This document shows, piece after piece, positions 28,118 through 37,570 of a stretch of 64,000 nt of DNA. The stretch spans positions 59,003 through 123,002 of the forward strand of contig CAMWKH010000005.1 of the NCBI GenBank assembly GCA_947174805.1, given 5' to 3'. Numbering within the stretch: position 1 is the first letter of the stretch; each line of letters opens with the position of its first letter. A program made the position numbers and the translations under genes. This stretch comes from an uncultured Roseburia sp. (GTDB lineage: Bacteria > Bacillota > Clostridia > Lachnospirales > Lachnospiraceae). The notes under the pieces were generated by a model. The model was given only the letters and a program-made list of their open reading frames with translations. It did no database searches and was not told where the DNA came from.

Positions 28118-28534
28118 CTACTCCTCCAGATTTTCATATATTTTTGTCAAGAAACTCCGCAGCTTTTCCATCTCCTCCTCTGAAAAACCTGTGAGAGCCT
28201 TCTTCTCGATTTCAGAGAACTTTTTTGTAATCTCTTTGCCAAGCTCCCTTCCCCTGTCAGTCATGTACACCTTTAAATTCCTTCGGTTATCCTCCTGCAT
28301 CCGACGGATAATCAGCCCGCTTTTTTCCATTCCCCTAAGGATTGTGGAGAGGGAAGCAGGTTCAATATGGCATCCCCTTGCAATTTCTTTCTGTACTGCC
28401 CCGTCCCTGTCTTTTAGATAATCCAAAACTTTGGGCTGCCCCAAGCTAAGCCCCATATCTCTGATATCTGAAAAAAGTTTTTTCTGCACCATTGCATGGT
28501 CGGCCATCAATAGATAATGCAATGTATATTCCAT
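28118..28534 (-). CDS. MarR-family transcriptional regulator
   Basis: 138 aa from ATG 28534, set by AGGAGGG upstream. Winged helix around LKDRDGAVQKEIARGCHIEPASLSTILRGMEKSGLI and RNLKVYMTDRGRE wing. Probably represses its own operon with the YczE-type gene through the palindrome overlapping its -10 region. Confidence 0.88.
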   Translation of the reverse strand: MEYTLHYLLMADHAMVQKKLFSDIRDMGLSLGQPKVLDYLKDRDGAVQKEIARGCHIEPASLSTILRGMEKSGLIIRRMQEDNRRNLKVYMTDRGRELGKEITKKFSEIEKKALTGFSEEEMEKLRSFLTKIYENLEE

Positions 28535-28546
28535 AATCCCTCCTAT

Positions 28547-28562
28547 AATTAGCAAGCTAATT
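28547..28562. promoter_or_regulatory. Palindromic operator for the MarR regulator
   Basis: Perfect inverted repeat AATTAGC-AA-GCTAATT between the promoter and the regulator start, overlapping the -10 box. The placement is that of an autorepressor site; binding by this MarR protein is inference. Confidence 0.65.
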
Positions 28563-28588
28563 ATAGCCCCCAAAATTGGATATGTCAA
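28560..28588 (-). promoter_or_regulatory. Sigma-A promoter of the marR-yczE operon
   Basis: On the minus strand TTGACA (28588-28583), 17-base spacer, TATAAT (28565-28560). Perfect consensus boxes, 26 bases before the marR start. Confidence 0.85.
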
Positions 28589-28597
28589 CTCCCTATT

Positions 28598-28637
28598 AAA
28601 AAAACGGCCCAGCCGAATTGTTCTCTCCTCCGGCTGA
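28598..28637 (-). terminator. Intrinsic terminator after the lipoprotein gene
   Basis: Minus-strand CAGCCG...CGGCTG stem followed by a T7 run (plus-strand A7 at 28598-28604), about 35 bases after the lipoprotein stop. Confidence 0.75.
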
Positions 28638-28671
28638 ACCTAAATCTGAGTAATCTTTTATACCACTAGAA

Positions 28672-29490
28672 TTATTTGTGAAAACAAGAAATCTCCACCT
28701 TCTGAATAGAATTCAAATCAATCTCCTCATAAAAGACACTCTGCATTCCGCAGTGTTCCAATTCGACAGCAGAAGATATCCCACCTCCAAGAAGTTCTAA
28801 TTCATCTGCCTGAGAATTTTCCAAAGGAAACTCTTTCTGCTGGGAAGGCTTTCTGTCGTCCATCATGGGAAGACTGCACAAATATTTCCTTGTATCACGG
28901 GAATCCACGGCTGACACACTGTAAAACTCCCCCTCCCCTCTCCAGTCTTCTGAGGGATTGATGAAAACAGAAAAGGGTGTCATCCACACCGGAACGGTTC
29001 CGCTGCCTGCCTGAACTTCAAATTTCTTTGCATCGATTTCTTCCACAGATACCTTGCTTTCCACTTCTATGAAAGGATTTTTCTCAAAGGGTTTTCCTAT
29101 TTTTATATTGCGGCAGGCATCTTCTTCCTGGTAAAAACCATACCACCGCACCAGACCTCCCTCCGGTGTCTGCTGTGATTCCGTTCTCAATACCTGTATC
29201 CCTTCCAGGAAATACTCATTTTCATCTACTTTTTCTTCCGTGGAAAATAAAGCCTCTATATACACTGATTTTGTATCTGGATTCATTTTAACAGATACTG
29301 AAGCAACACGTTCCTCCTTCGGATTCTCGTCTATATCCTGCTGTGTTTCTTCTGTCTGTTCTCTATACTCCACATACTCCGTTTCCTGTATGGGGGCAGT
29401 TTTTGTATCCTGTGCCAGTTCCTTGTTCTTACCGCATCCTGCGGAAAAAATCAATATACTGAATAAAATTGCTGTAAACTTTTTGGACAT
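28672..29490 (-). CDS. Putative lipoprotein of unknown function
   Basis: 272 aa from ATG 29490 (an in-frame GTG at 29499 is an alternative). Signal peptide with lipobox FSAGC gives a lipidated Cys near residue 19. It is followed by a Gln/Glu/Thr-rich linker (about 25-60) and a polar body with EYFLEGIQVLRTESQ and VPVWMTPFSVFINPSEDW. I do not recognise a domain. Stands alone with its own terminator. Confidence 0.75.
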   Translation of the reverse strand: MSKKFTAILFSILIFSAGCGKNKELAQDTKTAPIQETEYVEYREQTEETQQDIDENPKEERVASVSVKMNPDTKSVYIEALFSTEEKVDENEYFLEGIQVLRTESQQTPEGGLVRWYGFYQEEDACRNIKIGKPFEKNPFIEVESKVSVEEIDAKKFEVQAGSGTVPVWMTPFSVFINPSEDWRGEGEFYSVSAVDSRDTRKYLCSLPMMDDRKPSQQKEFPLENSQADELELLGGGISSAVELEHCGMQSVFYEEIDLNSIQKVEISCFHK

Positions 29491-29531
29491 ATATCTCACT
29501 CACTTTCTTTCACTTGAAATACTTTTTATTT

Positions 29532-29855
29532 TCACCACCCTACTTTTGCAGTAAGAACACTGCCAACTGCTGCTGAAATTCCTACATGAAAGTCAAGTTG
29601 CTTTCCTTGATATACTGTTTTAGTCGTGACTGGTATAATAAGAGTTGTACCAAAATTAGACCCATCCACTACTAATGTGGCAGTACTGTTACCAGATTTA
29701 AACTTAAAATTCATTGGTGTTACCGTAATAGAACATGCCCATCCTTGAATTGGTGTACCTGATAATAAAGCTCCCATATTCAATGTTCCCTTTGTATAGT
29801 CATAGGAAAGGTTTCCAACATTTTCAGATGATATTTCTCCTTTGTCTTTAAACAT
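29532..29855 (-). CDS. Small beta-rich protein of unknown function
   Basis: 107 aa, alternating hydrophobic and polar residues, many Gly/Thr/Ser/Val, suggesting beta structure (MGALLSGTPIQGWACSITVT, TLIIPVTTKTVYQGKQL). No signal peptide, weak ribosome binding site, AT-rich upstream DNA. Could be a fragment or a small secreted or surface protein; I cannot assign it. Confidence 0.45.
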   Translation of the reverse strand: MFKDKGEISSENVGNLSYDYTKGTLNMGALLSGTPIQGWACSITVTPMNFKFKSGNSTATLVVDGSNFGTTLIIPVTTKTVYQGKQLDFHVGISAAVGSVLTAKVGW

Positions 29856-30044
29856 ACATATTTTTAATTAACTTTTCCAGATATAAAACTTTTTTCATAT
29901 ATTCAATGGTAACATCTCCCTTACATATCTTTTTTTCATAATAGCATATATATGTGGCTTAATCAAGCTATAGATTAATTTTACTAAATTTATATATATC
30001 TATATTGAGATTAACTTCAAATTATTGATGACTTTAAGACAGAC

Positions 30045-30074
30045 AAAAAGGTGCCAATTCACTGGCACCTTTTT
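30045..30074 (-). terminator. Intrinsic terminator after the MATE gene
   Basis: Inverted repeat AAAAAGGTGCCA-attcac-TGGCACCTTTTT, T run on either strand. Just past the stop of the MATE exporter. The 190 bases between it and the small beta-rich gene are AT-rich with no gene that I can see. Confidence 0.85.
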
Positions 30075-30079
30075 CATCC

Positions 30080-31465
30080 TTACTCGGCTCCGTTACGAAA
30101 CGCCCCCCTGCCGTAAATCTCACGTCCAATCATTACCCCGGACACCACCGCCGCCGTAATATCCGCCGCAGGCCCTGCATACAAAATCCCGTCGATTCCC
30201 ATAATGAGGGGCAGTATCACGATAAGGGGCAGCAAAAACAGTATCTGTCTGGTAAGGGACAAAAACATACCCTTTTTGGGTTTCCCAATAGCGGTAAAGA
30301 AATTGGAGCTGATGGGCTGCATGAAATTTACAAAGGTAAAAAACAAAAATATGCGGAAATAACTTACCGCAAAGGATACATACTCCCCGGAGCCTTCCCC
30401 GAACAGCCCGATTATGGCATGGGGAAAGATCTGGAAAATCAAAAAAGCTGTAAGGGATACTGCAAAGCCGCTGGTTATGGACATGAGGTATACCTTCTTC
30501 ACCCTCTGATATTTCTTTGCCCCATAATTAAAACTGGCAATGGGCTGCATTCCCTGGGACATGCCGATGACAAAGGAAAAGTAAACCTGATTCACCTTTG
30601 CAATAATTCCGGCACAGGCCAGTGGAATCTCCTGTCCAAACCGGGAAATGGCGCCGTAGTAGGTCAGGGATTTATTCATCACAAGCTGCACCACCATCAT
30701 GGCAAGCTGGTTGCTGCAGGGAGCGGCCCCTAAAGACATAACCGCTGCAATATACTTTTTCTCAATCTTAAAGTGTTCCCTCACAAGTGTCACACTCTTA
30801 CAGCGGGCGAGATAACCCATTGCCATAACACCGGAAATGTACTGGCCGATAATGGTGGCAGCTGCAGCCCCCTCCATGCCCCAGTGAAAACCAAAGACAA
30901 AGAGGGCGTCTAAAATTGTATTGATAACCGCCCCGGTAAGATTTAAAATCATGGTAAAATTAGGGCTTCCGTCCGCCCGGATTAAATGGCCGCCCCCGGT
31001 GGCAAGAATCATCATGGGAAACCCCAGGGAAGTTATCCTCACATAGGATTTTGCATACTCCATCACGCTGTCCGGAGTGCCAAAAAACACCAGCATTGGG
31101 GAAAGGAAAAGCTGGGTAAAAACCAGGAGGATACAGCCCAGGGACACCATACCCATTAAGGCGTTTCCCATGTAATAAACCGCATCCTCCTCCTCCCTTC
31201 CCTTTGCCAGGTTAAAAGCGGAAGCCCCGCCGATACCAAACAGCAGGGCTATGGACAGACAGCAGGTGGTTAAGGGGAAGGCAATATTGGTTGCCGCATT
31301 TCCCAACTCCCCCACACTGTTTCCAATAAAAAACTGGTCCACAATATTGTAAAGTGCACTGGTGAGCATAGCAATAATGCTTGGCACTGTAAATTTTAAC
31401 AATAATTTGGGAATAGACAATTCTCCTAAGGGATTGCCCGTTTCCATATTTTTCTGCTTCTCCAT
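30080..31465 (-). CDS. MATE-family multidrug efflux transporter
   Basis: 461 aa from ATG 31465 (AGAGG upstream). About twelve membrane helices in two repeats; the first helix region has LLKFTVPSIIAMLTSALYNIVDQFFIG, typical of DinF/NorM-like MATE proteins. Likely sodium- or proton-driven drug export. The start lies within 14 bases of the NUDIX gene stop, so they are probably co-transcribed. Confidence 0.93.
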   Translation of the reverse strand: MEKQKNMETGNPLGELSIPKLLLKFTVPSIIAMLTSALYNIVDQFFIGNSVGELGNAATNIAFPLTTCCLSIALLFGIGGASAFNLAKGREEEDAVYYMGNALMGMVSLGCILLVFTQLFLSPMLVFFGTPDSVMEYAKSYVRITSLGFPMMILATGGGHLIRADGSPNFTMILNLTGAVINTILDALFVFGFHWGMEGAAAATIIGQYISGVMAMGYLARCKSVTLVREHFKIEKKYIAAVMSLGAAPCSNQLAMMVVQLVMNKSLTYYGAISRFGQEIPLACAGIIAKVNQVYFSFVIGMSQGMQPIASFNYGAKKYQRVKKVYLMSITSGFAVSLTAFLIFQIFPHAIIGLFGEGSGEYVSFAVSYFRIFLFFTFVNFMQPISSNFFTAIGKPKKGMFLSLTRQILFLLPLIVILPLIMGIDGILYAGPAADITAAVVSGVMIGREIYGRGAFRNGAE

Positions 31466-31478
31466 AATATGCCTCTTT

Positions 31479-31982
31479 TTATAATTCAAATGCTTCTTTT
31501 ATACTGTCATAGTGGAGAAAAATCCCCTGATTTCCCAGCTCCTTAATCTCCTGGGCTGTGGCAAGCATATACCCGTCTGTCTCCGCCTCCTGGAGCTTCA
31601 AATCCTTCTCGCTAAACTCTCCCACAAAACGGTAAATATCCACAAAATAATTATCCCCCTCACCGGGATTTTCCCGCTTATAACTGAAAAGGTATCCCCC
31701 CTCAAAACCGGACGCATCAAGACCTGTCTCCTCTTTTATCTCACGAAGCACAGCCTCCTCTGACTCTTCCCCTGCCATGGCGGCTCCGCCGGAGACTTCC
31801 CACCATCCTGGCGCCCAGGCTTTTGTCATTACCCGTTTTGTGATTAGAAACTTTCCGTCCTTTCTGGCAATCACCCCAAGGACGGTGAGATGATACTCGT
31901 CATCCTCTAAGCACCAGTCATTGCGTTTCATCTTTTTCCCTGTCTTTCTCTTCTCTGCATCATAGATATCCCAATATTCCAT
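31479..31982 (-). CDS. NUDIX hydrolase
   Basis: 167 aa. N-terminal WDIYDAEKRKTGKKMKR and a NUDIX box GGAAMAGEESEEAVLREIKEETGLD-type arrangement (GX5EX7REXXEEXG, about residues 65-88). Resembles the YfcD/isopentenyl-diphosphate-isomerase-like group; the substrate is unknown. Confidence 0.9.
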   Translation of the reverse strand: MEYWDIYDAEKRKTGKKMKRNDWCLEDDEYHLTVLGVIARKDGKFLITKRVMTKAWAPGWWEVSGGAAMAGEESEEAVLREIKEETGLDASGFEGGYLFSYKRENPGEGDNYFVDIYRFVGEFSEKDLKLQEAETDGYMLATAQEIKELGNQGIFLHYDSIKEAFEL

Positions 31983-32017
31983 TTTTCCTATTTCCTCTTT
32001 CTGTAATTCCTTTTATT

Positions 32018-32047
32018 TAAGGAAACGCTGATGAAAGCGTTTCCTTA
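32018..32047. other. Hairpin between DUF362 and NUDIX genes
   Basis: Perfect inverted repeat TAAGGAAACGC-tgatgaaa-GCGTTTCCTTA just after the DUF362 stop. No clear T run follows on the minus strand, so it may be an RNA-processing or stabilising stem rather than a strong terminator. Confidence 0.5.
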
Positions 32048-32050
32048 GAT

Positions 32051-33169
32051 TTAAATCCTAATTAATTCATATTCCTTTGTGCCCAGTCCGATTTTTTCAG
32101 CATGGCTGATACAGGATTTCCACTCCGTATCCGGATGGGTCATAAAGAAGTGGTCGTGATGTTTTTCATTTCCCATCTCTTTTAAATTCTGTCCCAAAAT
32201 ACTATCCTCCACCGGAGCCATCTGGTTGCACAAATCGGCGCAGGCCTGGTCAAGAGCCACCGGGTCAAAGGATGCCAGCATACCTACATTGGGAATAATC
32301 GGTATATCATTTTCTGCATGGCAGTCACAGTTTGGTGAAACGTCACAGATTAAGGAAACGTGGAAACACGGCCTGTCTTTGCACACAGCCAGGGAATATT
32401 CCGCCATCTTGTAATTTAACACGGCTATGGAATCCGTAAAATCTGCCGCAATCACATCTTTGGGACACACTGCCAGACATCGTCCGCAGCCCACACATTT
32501 GTCATGGTCAATACTTGCCTTTCCATCTTTGAAAACCGGGGCGCCGTGGGCGCAGATTCTGCTGCAGGCTTTGCAGCCGATACAGCCTGACTGGTCTACG
32601 CTGGGCTTGCCGTCACAGTGCTGCTCCATCTTCCCTGCCCGGGAACCGCAGCCCATACCAATATTTTTTAAAGTTCCCCCAAACCCGGCCATCTCATGGC
32701 CCTTAAAGTGGGTTAAACTGATAAACACGTCCGCATCCATAATTGCATGGCCGATTTTTGCCTCCTTCACATATTCCCCGTGAATGGGAACAAGGGTCTC
32801 GTCCGTGCCTTTTAACCCGTCTGCGATAATCACATGGCATCCTGTCTGATAAGGGGAAAATCCGTTGATATAGGCTGTTTCCAAGTGGTCTAAGGCATTT
32901 TTCCTGCTCCCCACATACAGGGTATTACAGTCGGTTAAAAAAGGCTTTCCCCCCAGTTCTTTTACATAATCCGCCACCACCCTGGCATAATTGGGACGTA
33001 AAAAAGCCAGATTCCCGTACTCCCCAAAATGAATTTTAATGGCTGCATATTTGTCTGAAAAATCAATGGATTCAAACCCTGCCGTCTTCATAAGACGGTG
33101 GAGTTTCTGCAAAAGATTTTCATGCTCCGTTGCTTTAAAACTGGTAAAATATACTTTTGACTGTTCCAT
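32051..33169 (-). CDS. DUF362 protein with two 4Fe-4S clusters
   Basis: 372 aa. DUF362 domain over residues 1-185 (KIHFGEYGNLAFLRPNYARVV, FISLTHFKGHEMAGFGGTLKNIGMGC). Two ferredoxin motifs follow: CIGCKACSRICAHG (about 197) and CVGCGRCLAVCPKDV (about 224). Probably a cytoplasmic electron-transfer protein; the partner is unknown. Confidence 0.88.
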   Translation of the reverse strand: MEQSKVYFTSFKATEHENLLQKLHRLMKTAGFESIDFSDKYAAIKIHFGEYGNLAFLRPNYARVVADYVKELGGKPFLTDCNTLYVGSRKNALDHLETAYINGFSPYQTGCHVIIADGLKGTDETLVPIHGEYVKEAKIGHAIMDADVFISLTHFKGHEMAGFGGTLKNIGMGCGSRAGKMEQHCDGKPSVDQSGCIGCKACSRICAHGAPVFKDGKASIDHDKCVGCGRCLAVCPKDVIAADFTDSIAVLNYKMAEYSLAVCKDRPCFHVSLICDVSPNCDCHAENDIPIIPNVGMLASFDPVALDQACADLCNQMAPVEDSILGQNLKEMGNEKHHDHFFMTHPDTEWKSCISHAEKIGLGTKEYELIRI

Positions 33170-33184
33170 ATTTACTCTCCTTAT

Positions 33185-33943
33185 CTACATCGCCTGACTT
33201 ACATTTACAAAAGACCAGGCGTGGATATTTATCTCTATCAGAGGCGTATCGCAGTATTCACATACCTTTGCACCAAGAGAAGACACAGGCGCCCCGCAAT
33301 TTGGACAGTTCACCCCCAAAGCGTGGTCCCTCTCGTCCTCCACCAGATTCCGGTCCTGAATATACGCCATATCCACATTATATCTGGTCTGATACTTATA
33401 CTCTTTGCTTCCCTCAGAAATCTGTCCTTTTGTATCCTCTATGTAGTGAAAACATTCCAGGGCAGACTGAAAGGTTATGATGCACCTTCCCGCTGACTTT
33501 TTATACTGGGAAATTTCCGTGCGGTGAATTTTTATCCGGTCAAAAACCTCCCTTTTCCCCTGGGCTTTCGCCATAGAAATCTCATTCTCTGCCTGGTCCT
33601 TTAACTCCCTGGTCCCGTCAGTAATCCGGCTGATATTTTGCTCTGACACGGCCCGGAGGTAGGAAACCAAAATATTTTCCGCCCTCTCCCGCATCTCGTG
33701 ATATTCAAAATCCGGGAAATCTTCCGTAATGCCCGGCAAAAGCAGACTTGTCATGGCAGATACGGACTTTGGAGTGGAGGCGTACTCCTTTTTCATCTGG
33801 GCGACACCCTCCGCTAAGGTATCCTTTCCCCATAATGTTCTGGAAATCTCCCTTGTCTTTCGTTTTACAAAAAGCACCAGTGCTGCCGCCCCCACAAAAA
33901 GTAATGCAAGAAACACCAGTGCAAAAATCCATCCATACTTCAT
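33185..33943 (-). CDS. Membrane-anchored Tim44-like protein with zinc ribbon
   Basis: 252 aa. One N-terminal helix (about residues 5-26), then a Tim44-like region (AENILVSYLRAVSEQNISRI onward), then a C-terminal zinc ribbon CPNCGAPVSSLGAKVCEYCDTPL (about 213-235). It follows the SPFH gene by 12 bases; such pairs suggest a membrane scaffold or quality-control complex. Function inferred only from domains. Confidence 0.7.
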   Translation of the reverse strand: MKYGWIFALVFLALLFVGAAALVLFVKRKTREISRTLWGKDTLAEGVAQMKKEYASTPKSVSAMTSLLLPGITEDFPDFEYHEMRERAENILVSYLRAVSEQNISRITDGTRELKDQAENEISMAKAQGKREVFDRIKIHRTEISQYKKSAGRCIITFQSALECFHYIEDTKGQISEGSKEYKYQTRYNVDMAYIQDRNLVEDERDHALGVNCPNCGAPVSSLGAKVCEYCDTPLIEINIHAWSFVNVSQAM

Positions 33944-33955
33944 TCTTTTCTCCCA

Positions 33956-35323
33956 TTACCTGGCAGGTGTCACATCATTTTCATCAAAGATATCCCCGCA
34001 CTCCGGGCAGAATTTCGGTGGATGATAGGGATCCTCAGGCTCCCATCCGCATTTGTCGCATTTATATAACGGGGCTCCCTCCGGTTTCTTTTTCCCGCAC
34101 TCCATACAGAATTTCCCCTTATTTACTGTTCCGCAGCTGCAAGTCCATCCTTCTTCCACAGGCTTTTTACTTCCGCACTCCACACAGAATTTCCCAGTGT
34201 TTACCTTCCCGCACTGGCAGGTCCAGGTATTTCCCCCGGCTTTTTCCGTTTCCTTGACACTCTGACTTTGCTGCCCTGGCTGGTTCCCCGGCTGAGCCTG
34301 GCTGTTCATCTGTGCCCCCATCTGAAACAGTTCCCCTGCCTGAAAGCCTCCTGCCTGATTTGCCATATTCATTCCCGCAAAAGCCATCATGGGACCTGTT
34401 GCGGTATTGGAAGCCGCCGATTTCATAGCCTCAGCCTGAGCTCCCACCAAGGTGGCTGCAGCCATATTGGGATTTCTCAGCACTGCGGTTTTCTGCAGTT
34501 CCTTAATCATAGCCTCATCTTCCTCGGAGGCTTTTATGGTATTTACCCCAAAGGAGACAATGCGGATTCCCCGAAGCTGCTGCCATTTTTCCGTGAGCAC
34601 TTCATTTAATGCATCCGCCACCTCCATGGTATGGGCAGGCACCGCACTGTAGCGGATTCCCATAGCGGAAATCTGTGCAAAAGCCGGCTGAAGGGCCGTC
34701 ATAAGCTCAGATTTTAATTGGCTGTCAATTTTATCCCTCGTGTACTCCTCTGTCACGTTGCCGCAGACATTGGTATAAAACAGGATAGGGTCTACAATCC
34801 GGTAGGAATATTCCCCGTTGCAGCGCACGGAAATATCCACATCCAACCCGATATTGGTATCTACTACCCGGAAAGGCACCGGGTTTGCAGTTCCATATTT
34901 ATTTCCCAGTATTTCCTTTGTGTTGAAAAAGTAAATTCTCTGGTCTTTTCCCGTGTCCCCGGCAAAGGTAAAGCGCCTGCCGATGGCGGCGAAGGTCTTC
35001 CCGATATTATCCCCTAAATCACCAAACAAAAGACTGGGCTCTGTGGAGGTATCATAGAGAAAGTCCCCTGCCTCCGCACAGATTTCTACCACCTTGCCCT
35101 GGTCTACAATAATCATACACTGGCCTTCGTTTACCGCCACTACGGAGCCATTAGTAATAAGGTTGTCATTTCCTTTATTTCCACTGCCGAATTTACCGGA
35201 ATCACGCCTTTTCCCCTTTGTCACCAAAACATTTGCATCCATGGAATCGCAATAAAAATACTCCTTCCACTGGTCTGCTGTCACCCCCCGGATTGCTCCG
35301 GAAATTGCCTTAATAAGTCCCAT
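33956..35323 (-). CDS. SPFH-domain protein with C-terminal zinc ribbons (YdjI-like)
   Basis: 455 aa. Residues 1 to about 290 match the SPFH/virion-core-like group (MGLIKAISGAIRGVTADQWKEYFYCDSM start is typical). A Gln/Gly/Ala/Met-rich linker follows (about 290-355). The end has three zinc-binding parts: CQCGKVNTGKFCVECG, CSCGTVNKGKFCMECG and CDKCGW..PKFCPECG. Bacillus YdjI of this type is linked to membrane stress. Paired with the Tim44-like gene downstream. Confidence 0.82.
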   Translation of the reverse strand: MGLIKAISGAIRGVTADQWKEYFYCDSMDANVLVTKGKRRDSGKFGSGNKGNDNLITNGSVVAVNEGQCMIIVDQGKVVEICAEAGDFLYDTSTEPSLLFGDLGDNIGKTFAAIGRRFTFAGDTGKDQRIYFFNTKEILGNKYGTANPVPFRVVDTNIGLDVDISVRCNGEYSYRIVDPILFYTNVCGNVTEEYTRDKIDSQLKSELMTALQPAFAQISAMGIRYSAVPAHTMEVADALNEVLTEKWQQLRGIRIVSFGVNTIKASEEDEAMIKELQKTAVLRNPNMAAATLVGAQAEAMKSAASNTATGPMMAFAGMNMANQAGGFQAGELFQMGAQMNSQAQPGNQPGQQSQSVKETEKAGGNTWTCQCGKVNTGKFCVECGSKKPVEEGWTCSCGTVNKGKFCMECGKKKPEGAPLYKCDKCGWEPEDPYHPPKFCPECGDIFDENDVTPAR

Positions 35324-35405
35324 ACTTTTCCTCCTCCTGCGTCTCTAACTATTTTTCTTATTTTACCTTTTTTGTGGAAAAAACACAAGGATTCTCCCTG
35401 TAAAT

Positions 35406-36287
35406 CTACACTTCCCCTATCTTTCCATACAGTTCCGGCCTTCTATCACGAAACAGCCCCCAGGAGAGCCGATTTTTTTCTATCGCCTTAAGGTCATAAG
35501 TATAAAGAAGAATCTCCTCCTTATCCCGTGAGGCATCCTTCACAAGCGCCCCGGTCTCATCCGTCATAAAAGAGGAACCGTAAAACGTCAAAGCGGATTC
35601 CTGCCCCCCGTTTTCCTCACAGGGGGAAACCACTTCTGTTCCTATGCGGTTTGCCGCAATCACAGGCATAAGGTTTGCCCCTGCATGGCCCTGCATCACC
35701 CTCCGCCAGTGGGGCATACTGTCACAGCCAAGCACCGGCTCCGAGCCGATGGCAGTGGGAAAAAACAATAGCTCCGCACCCTTTAGAGCCAGGCATCTCG
35801 CCGTCTCGGGAAACCACTGGTCCCAGCAGATGCCCGCCCCGATTTTCCCATACATTGTATCAAAAACCTGAAATCCTGTGTTCCCCGGGGTAAAATAAAA
35901 TTTTTCCTGGTAGTAATGGTCGTCGGGAATATGGGTCTTCCTGTAAATTCCAAGCACCTTCCCGTCCCCGTCAATACATGCCAGAGAATTATAACAGGTA
36001 TTCCCCTGGCGCTCAAAAAAACTCACCGGAAGCACCACAGACAATTTCTCGGCCAGCCTTATCCCCATCTGCACTGCCGGATGCTCTTCGGCCGGCCGGG
36101 CATATTCGTAAAATTCATACTGCCTCTGCTGACAGAAATATTCCCGCTCAAAAAGTTCCGGGAGGAGAATTATCTGAGCGCCTTTCCCCGCTGCGTCCTT
36201 TATCATCTGTTCCGCCTTATTTAAATTTTGTTCTATATCTGCGCTGCACTGCATCTGAATGGCAGCTATGGCCACCTTTTTTTCCAT
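35406..36287 (-). CDS. aguB: N-carbamoylputrescine amidase
   Basis: 293 aa nitrilase-fold enzyme. Catalytic Glu in LLPELFEREYF (about residue 43), Lys in YRKTHIPDDHYY (about 118) and Cys in GAGICWDQWFPE (about 155). The end WGLFRDRRPELYG is typical of AguB. Converts N-carbamoylputrescine, the product of the aguA gene at 42305-43426, to putrescine. Unusually it lies 6 kb from the rest of the pathway as a single gene. Confidence 0.93.
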   Translation of the reverse strand: MEKKVAIAAIQMQCSADIEQNLNKAEQMIKDAAGKGAQIILLPELFEREYFCQQRQYEFYEYARPAEEHPAVQMGIRLAEKLSVVLPVSFFERQGNTCYNSLACIDGDGKVLGIYRKTHIPDDHYYQEKFYFTPGNTGFQVFDTMYGKIGAGICWDQWFPETARCLALKGAELLFFPTAIGSEPVLGCDSMPHWRRVMQGHAGANLMPVIAANRIGTEVVSPCEENGGQESALTFYGSSFMTDETGALVKDASRDKEEILLYTYDLKAIEKNRLSWGLFRDRRPELYGKIGEV

Positions 36288-36393
36288 ATTTTTCTCCTGA
36301 TTCTGTTTTGTAATATAATGGAATTTTGACAGTTTTTTTCAGGAAAGTCAAGAGTTGAAGGGCTTCTCACGGAAAGATATTTAGAAAGCACAG

Positions 36394-36423
36394 GAGCAGG
36401 GGAAGATACATCTTCCCCTGCTC
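36394..36423. terminator. Perfect 14-bp inverted repeat downstream of the DUF6273 gene
   Basis: GAGCAGGGGAAGAT-ac-ATCTTCCCCTGCTC, about 60 bases past the DUF6273 stop. A strong hairpin that likely ends that transcript, though the T run beyond it is poor. The 198 bases between aguB and the DUF6273 gene hold nothing else that I can see. Confidence 0.55.
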
Positions 36424-36485
36424 AACCTGCGGAGTGTAAACCCTGTAACGGCTAACCTCCATATGTCTCCCCTGTGCCTGGCCCA

Positions 36486-37442
36486 TCACTTCCTGCTGCT
36501 TTCATCCTCCGCCAAGGACCAGAGATCAGAGGACAGATTTATATGCAAAGCTGGCACAATCGCGACATTAATATTATGAACACTGCAGCCATCCCCATAT
36601 ACGCCCCCGAAATTGACGACATTTGCGGCGCTATCCGCAGTGCTGCCGGGGGAGCGCAGCCACCAGCTGCTGTCGCCATACTCGTCAATGCTCTTATATG
36701 CTCCTCTTGCATGTGCATAATCGCTGGAATTCATTCTACGGCTTACAGAATGTGTGTTGTAATCTTCACAAAAACCATAAGATGGGTCTGCCGCATCCCC
36801 AATAGATAGAAGACATACTTTGTCATTGGTATTCTTTCCACCTTCTGTTCCGTATTTTGGATTATTCTCATTTACTACTGTTTCGCTTACAACTGCATCC
36901 TGTTCCTCGCTGGTGAATGCAGTTTGGTAAAAGGAGTCGTTTAGCCAATCCCGGATTGTACAGTCCTCCCATGTAACGGATATAAATTCTTCATTGTAAT
37001 CCTTACAGTCCAACCCTCTTTCCGCTAGGACAAACAGCGTGGAACCATCATTCTTTAGTACCCGCCATTTGATGGGCTCCCACTTGAAATAACGGTAATC
37101 ACTGTCCCCAAAATATCCGCCATAATTTGTATCACTTTTGCTAATCCTACGGTACTTTGTGCCATCCACCCAGGCATCTCCATTGGAATCGTAGGACGCC
37201 TCTGTGACTGCAGAGGTAAGGGCATCCCCCACAACCTCCCTCTGGGGATAACTGCCGAAATAAACATAACTCCAATCGGTATTGTCCGTGCCATCATCCT
37301 GCTTTGTGCAGTGATGCATTGGATTTGAGGGCAGTTTCCTTTCCCCCTCCTGTGCATAAATCCCCTGTGTTGTCAGAAGGATTCCTGCTGTGAGCAGCGG
37401 TGACAAACATCTGTGTATCACTCTCTTCGTTTTTTGTTTCAT
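36486..37442 (-). CDS. Secreted DUF6273-type protein
   Basis: 318 aa with a signal peptide (basic start, hydrophobic LLTAGILLTTQGI, cleavage near IYAQE, about residue 31). The body has the DUF6273 pattern: FGSYPQREV, YFKWEPIKWRVL, CTIRDWLNDSFYQTAF, DYAHARGAY, SSWWLRSPG and VVNFGGVYGDG. This domain is common in surface or secreted proteins of gut Clostridia with no known function. Stands alone. Confidence 0.8.
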   Translation of the reverse strand: MKQKTKRVIHRCLSPLLTAGILLTTQGIYAQEGERKLPSNPMHHCTKQDDGTDNTDWSYVYFGSYPQREVVGDALTSAVTEASYDSNGDAWVDGTKYRRISKSDTNYGGYFGDSDYRYFKWEPIKWRVLKNDGSTLFVLAERGLDCKDYNEEFISVTWEDCTIRDWLNDSFYQTAFTSEEQDAVVSETVVNENNPKYGTEGGKNTNDKVCLLSIGDAADPSYGFCEDYNTHSVSRRMNSSDYAHARGAYKSIDEYGDSSWWLRSPGSTADSAANVVNFGGVYGDGCSVHNINVAIVPALHINLSSDLWSLAEDESSRK

Positions 37443-37570
37443 GTCGTTCTCCTTTCTTGTCTTGACGCTTGAACATTCTCAGTTCCCACACTTATTTTTT
37501 CCTTTCCCAACCGAATAGAAATAAAAACCGGATGGTATATCTTCTGCATTCTTAATTTCTAACCCCTATT

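Noticed and set aside
32018..32047. Strong terminator after the DUF362 gene
   Set aside because: The stem is perfect but no T run follows on the minus strand, so it is listed only as a hairpin.
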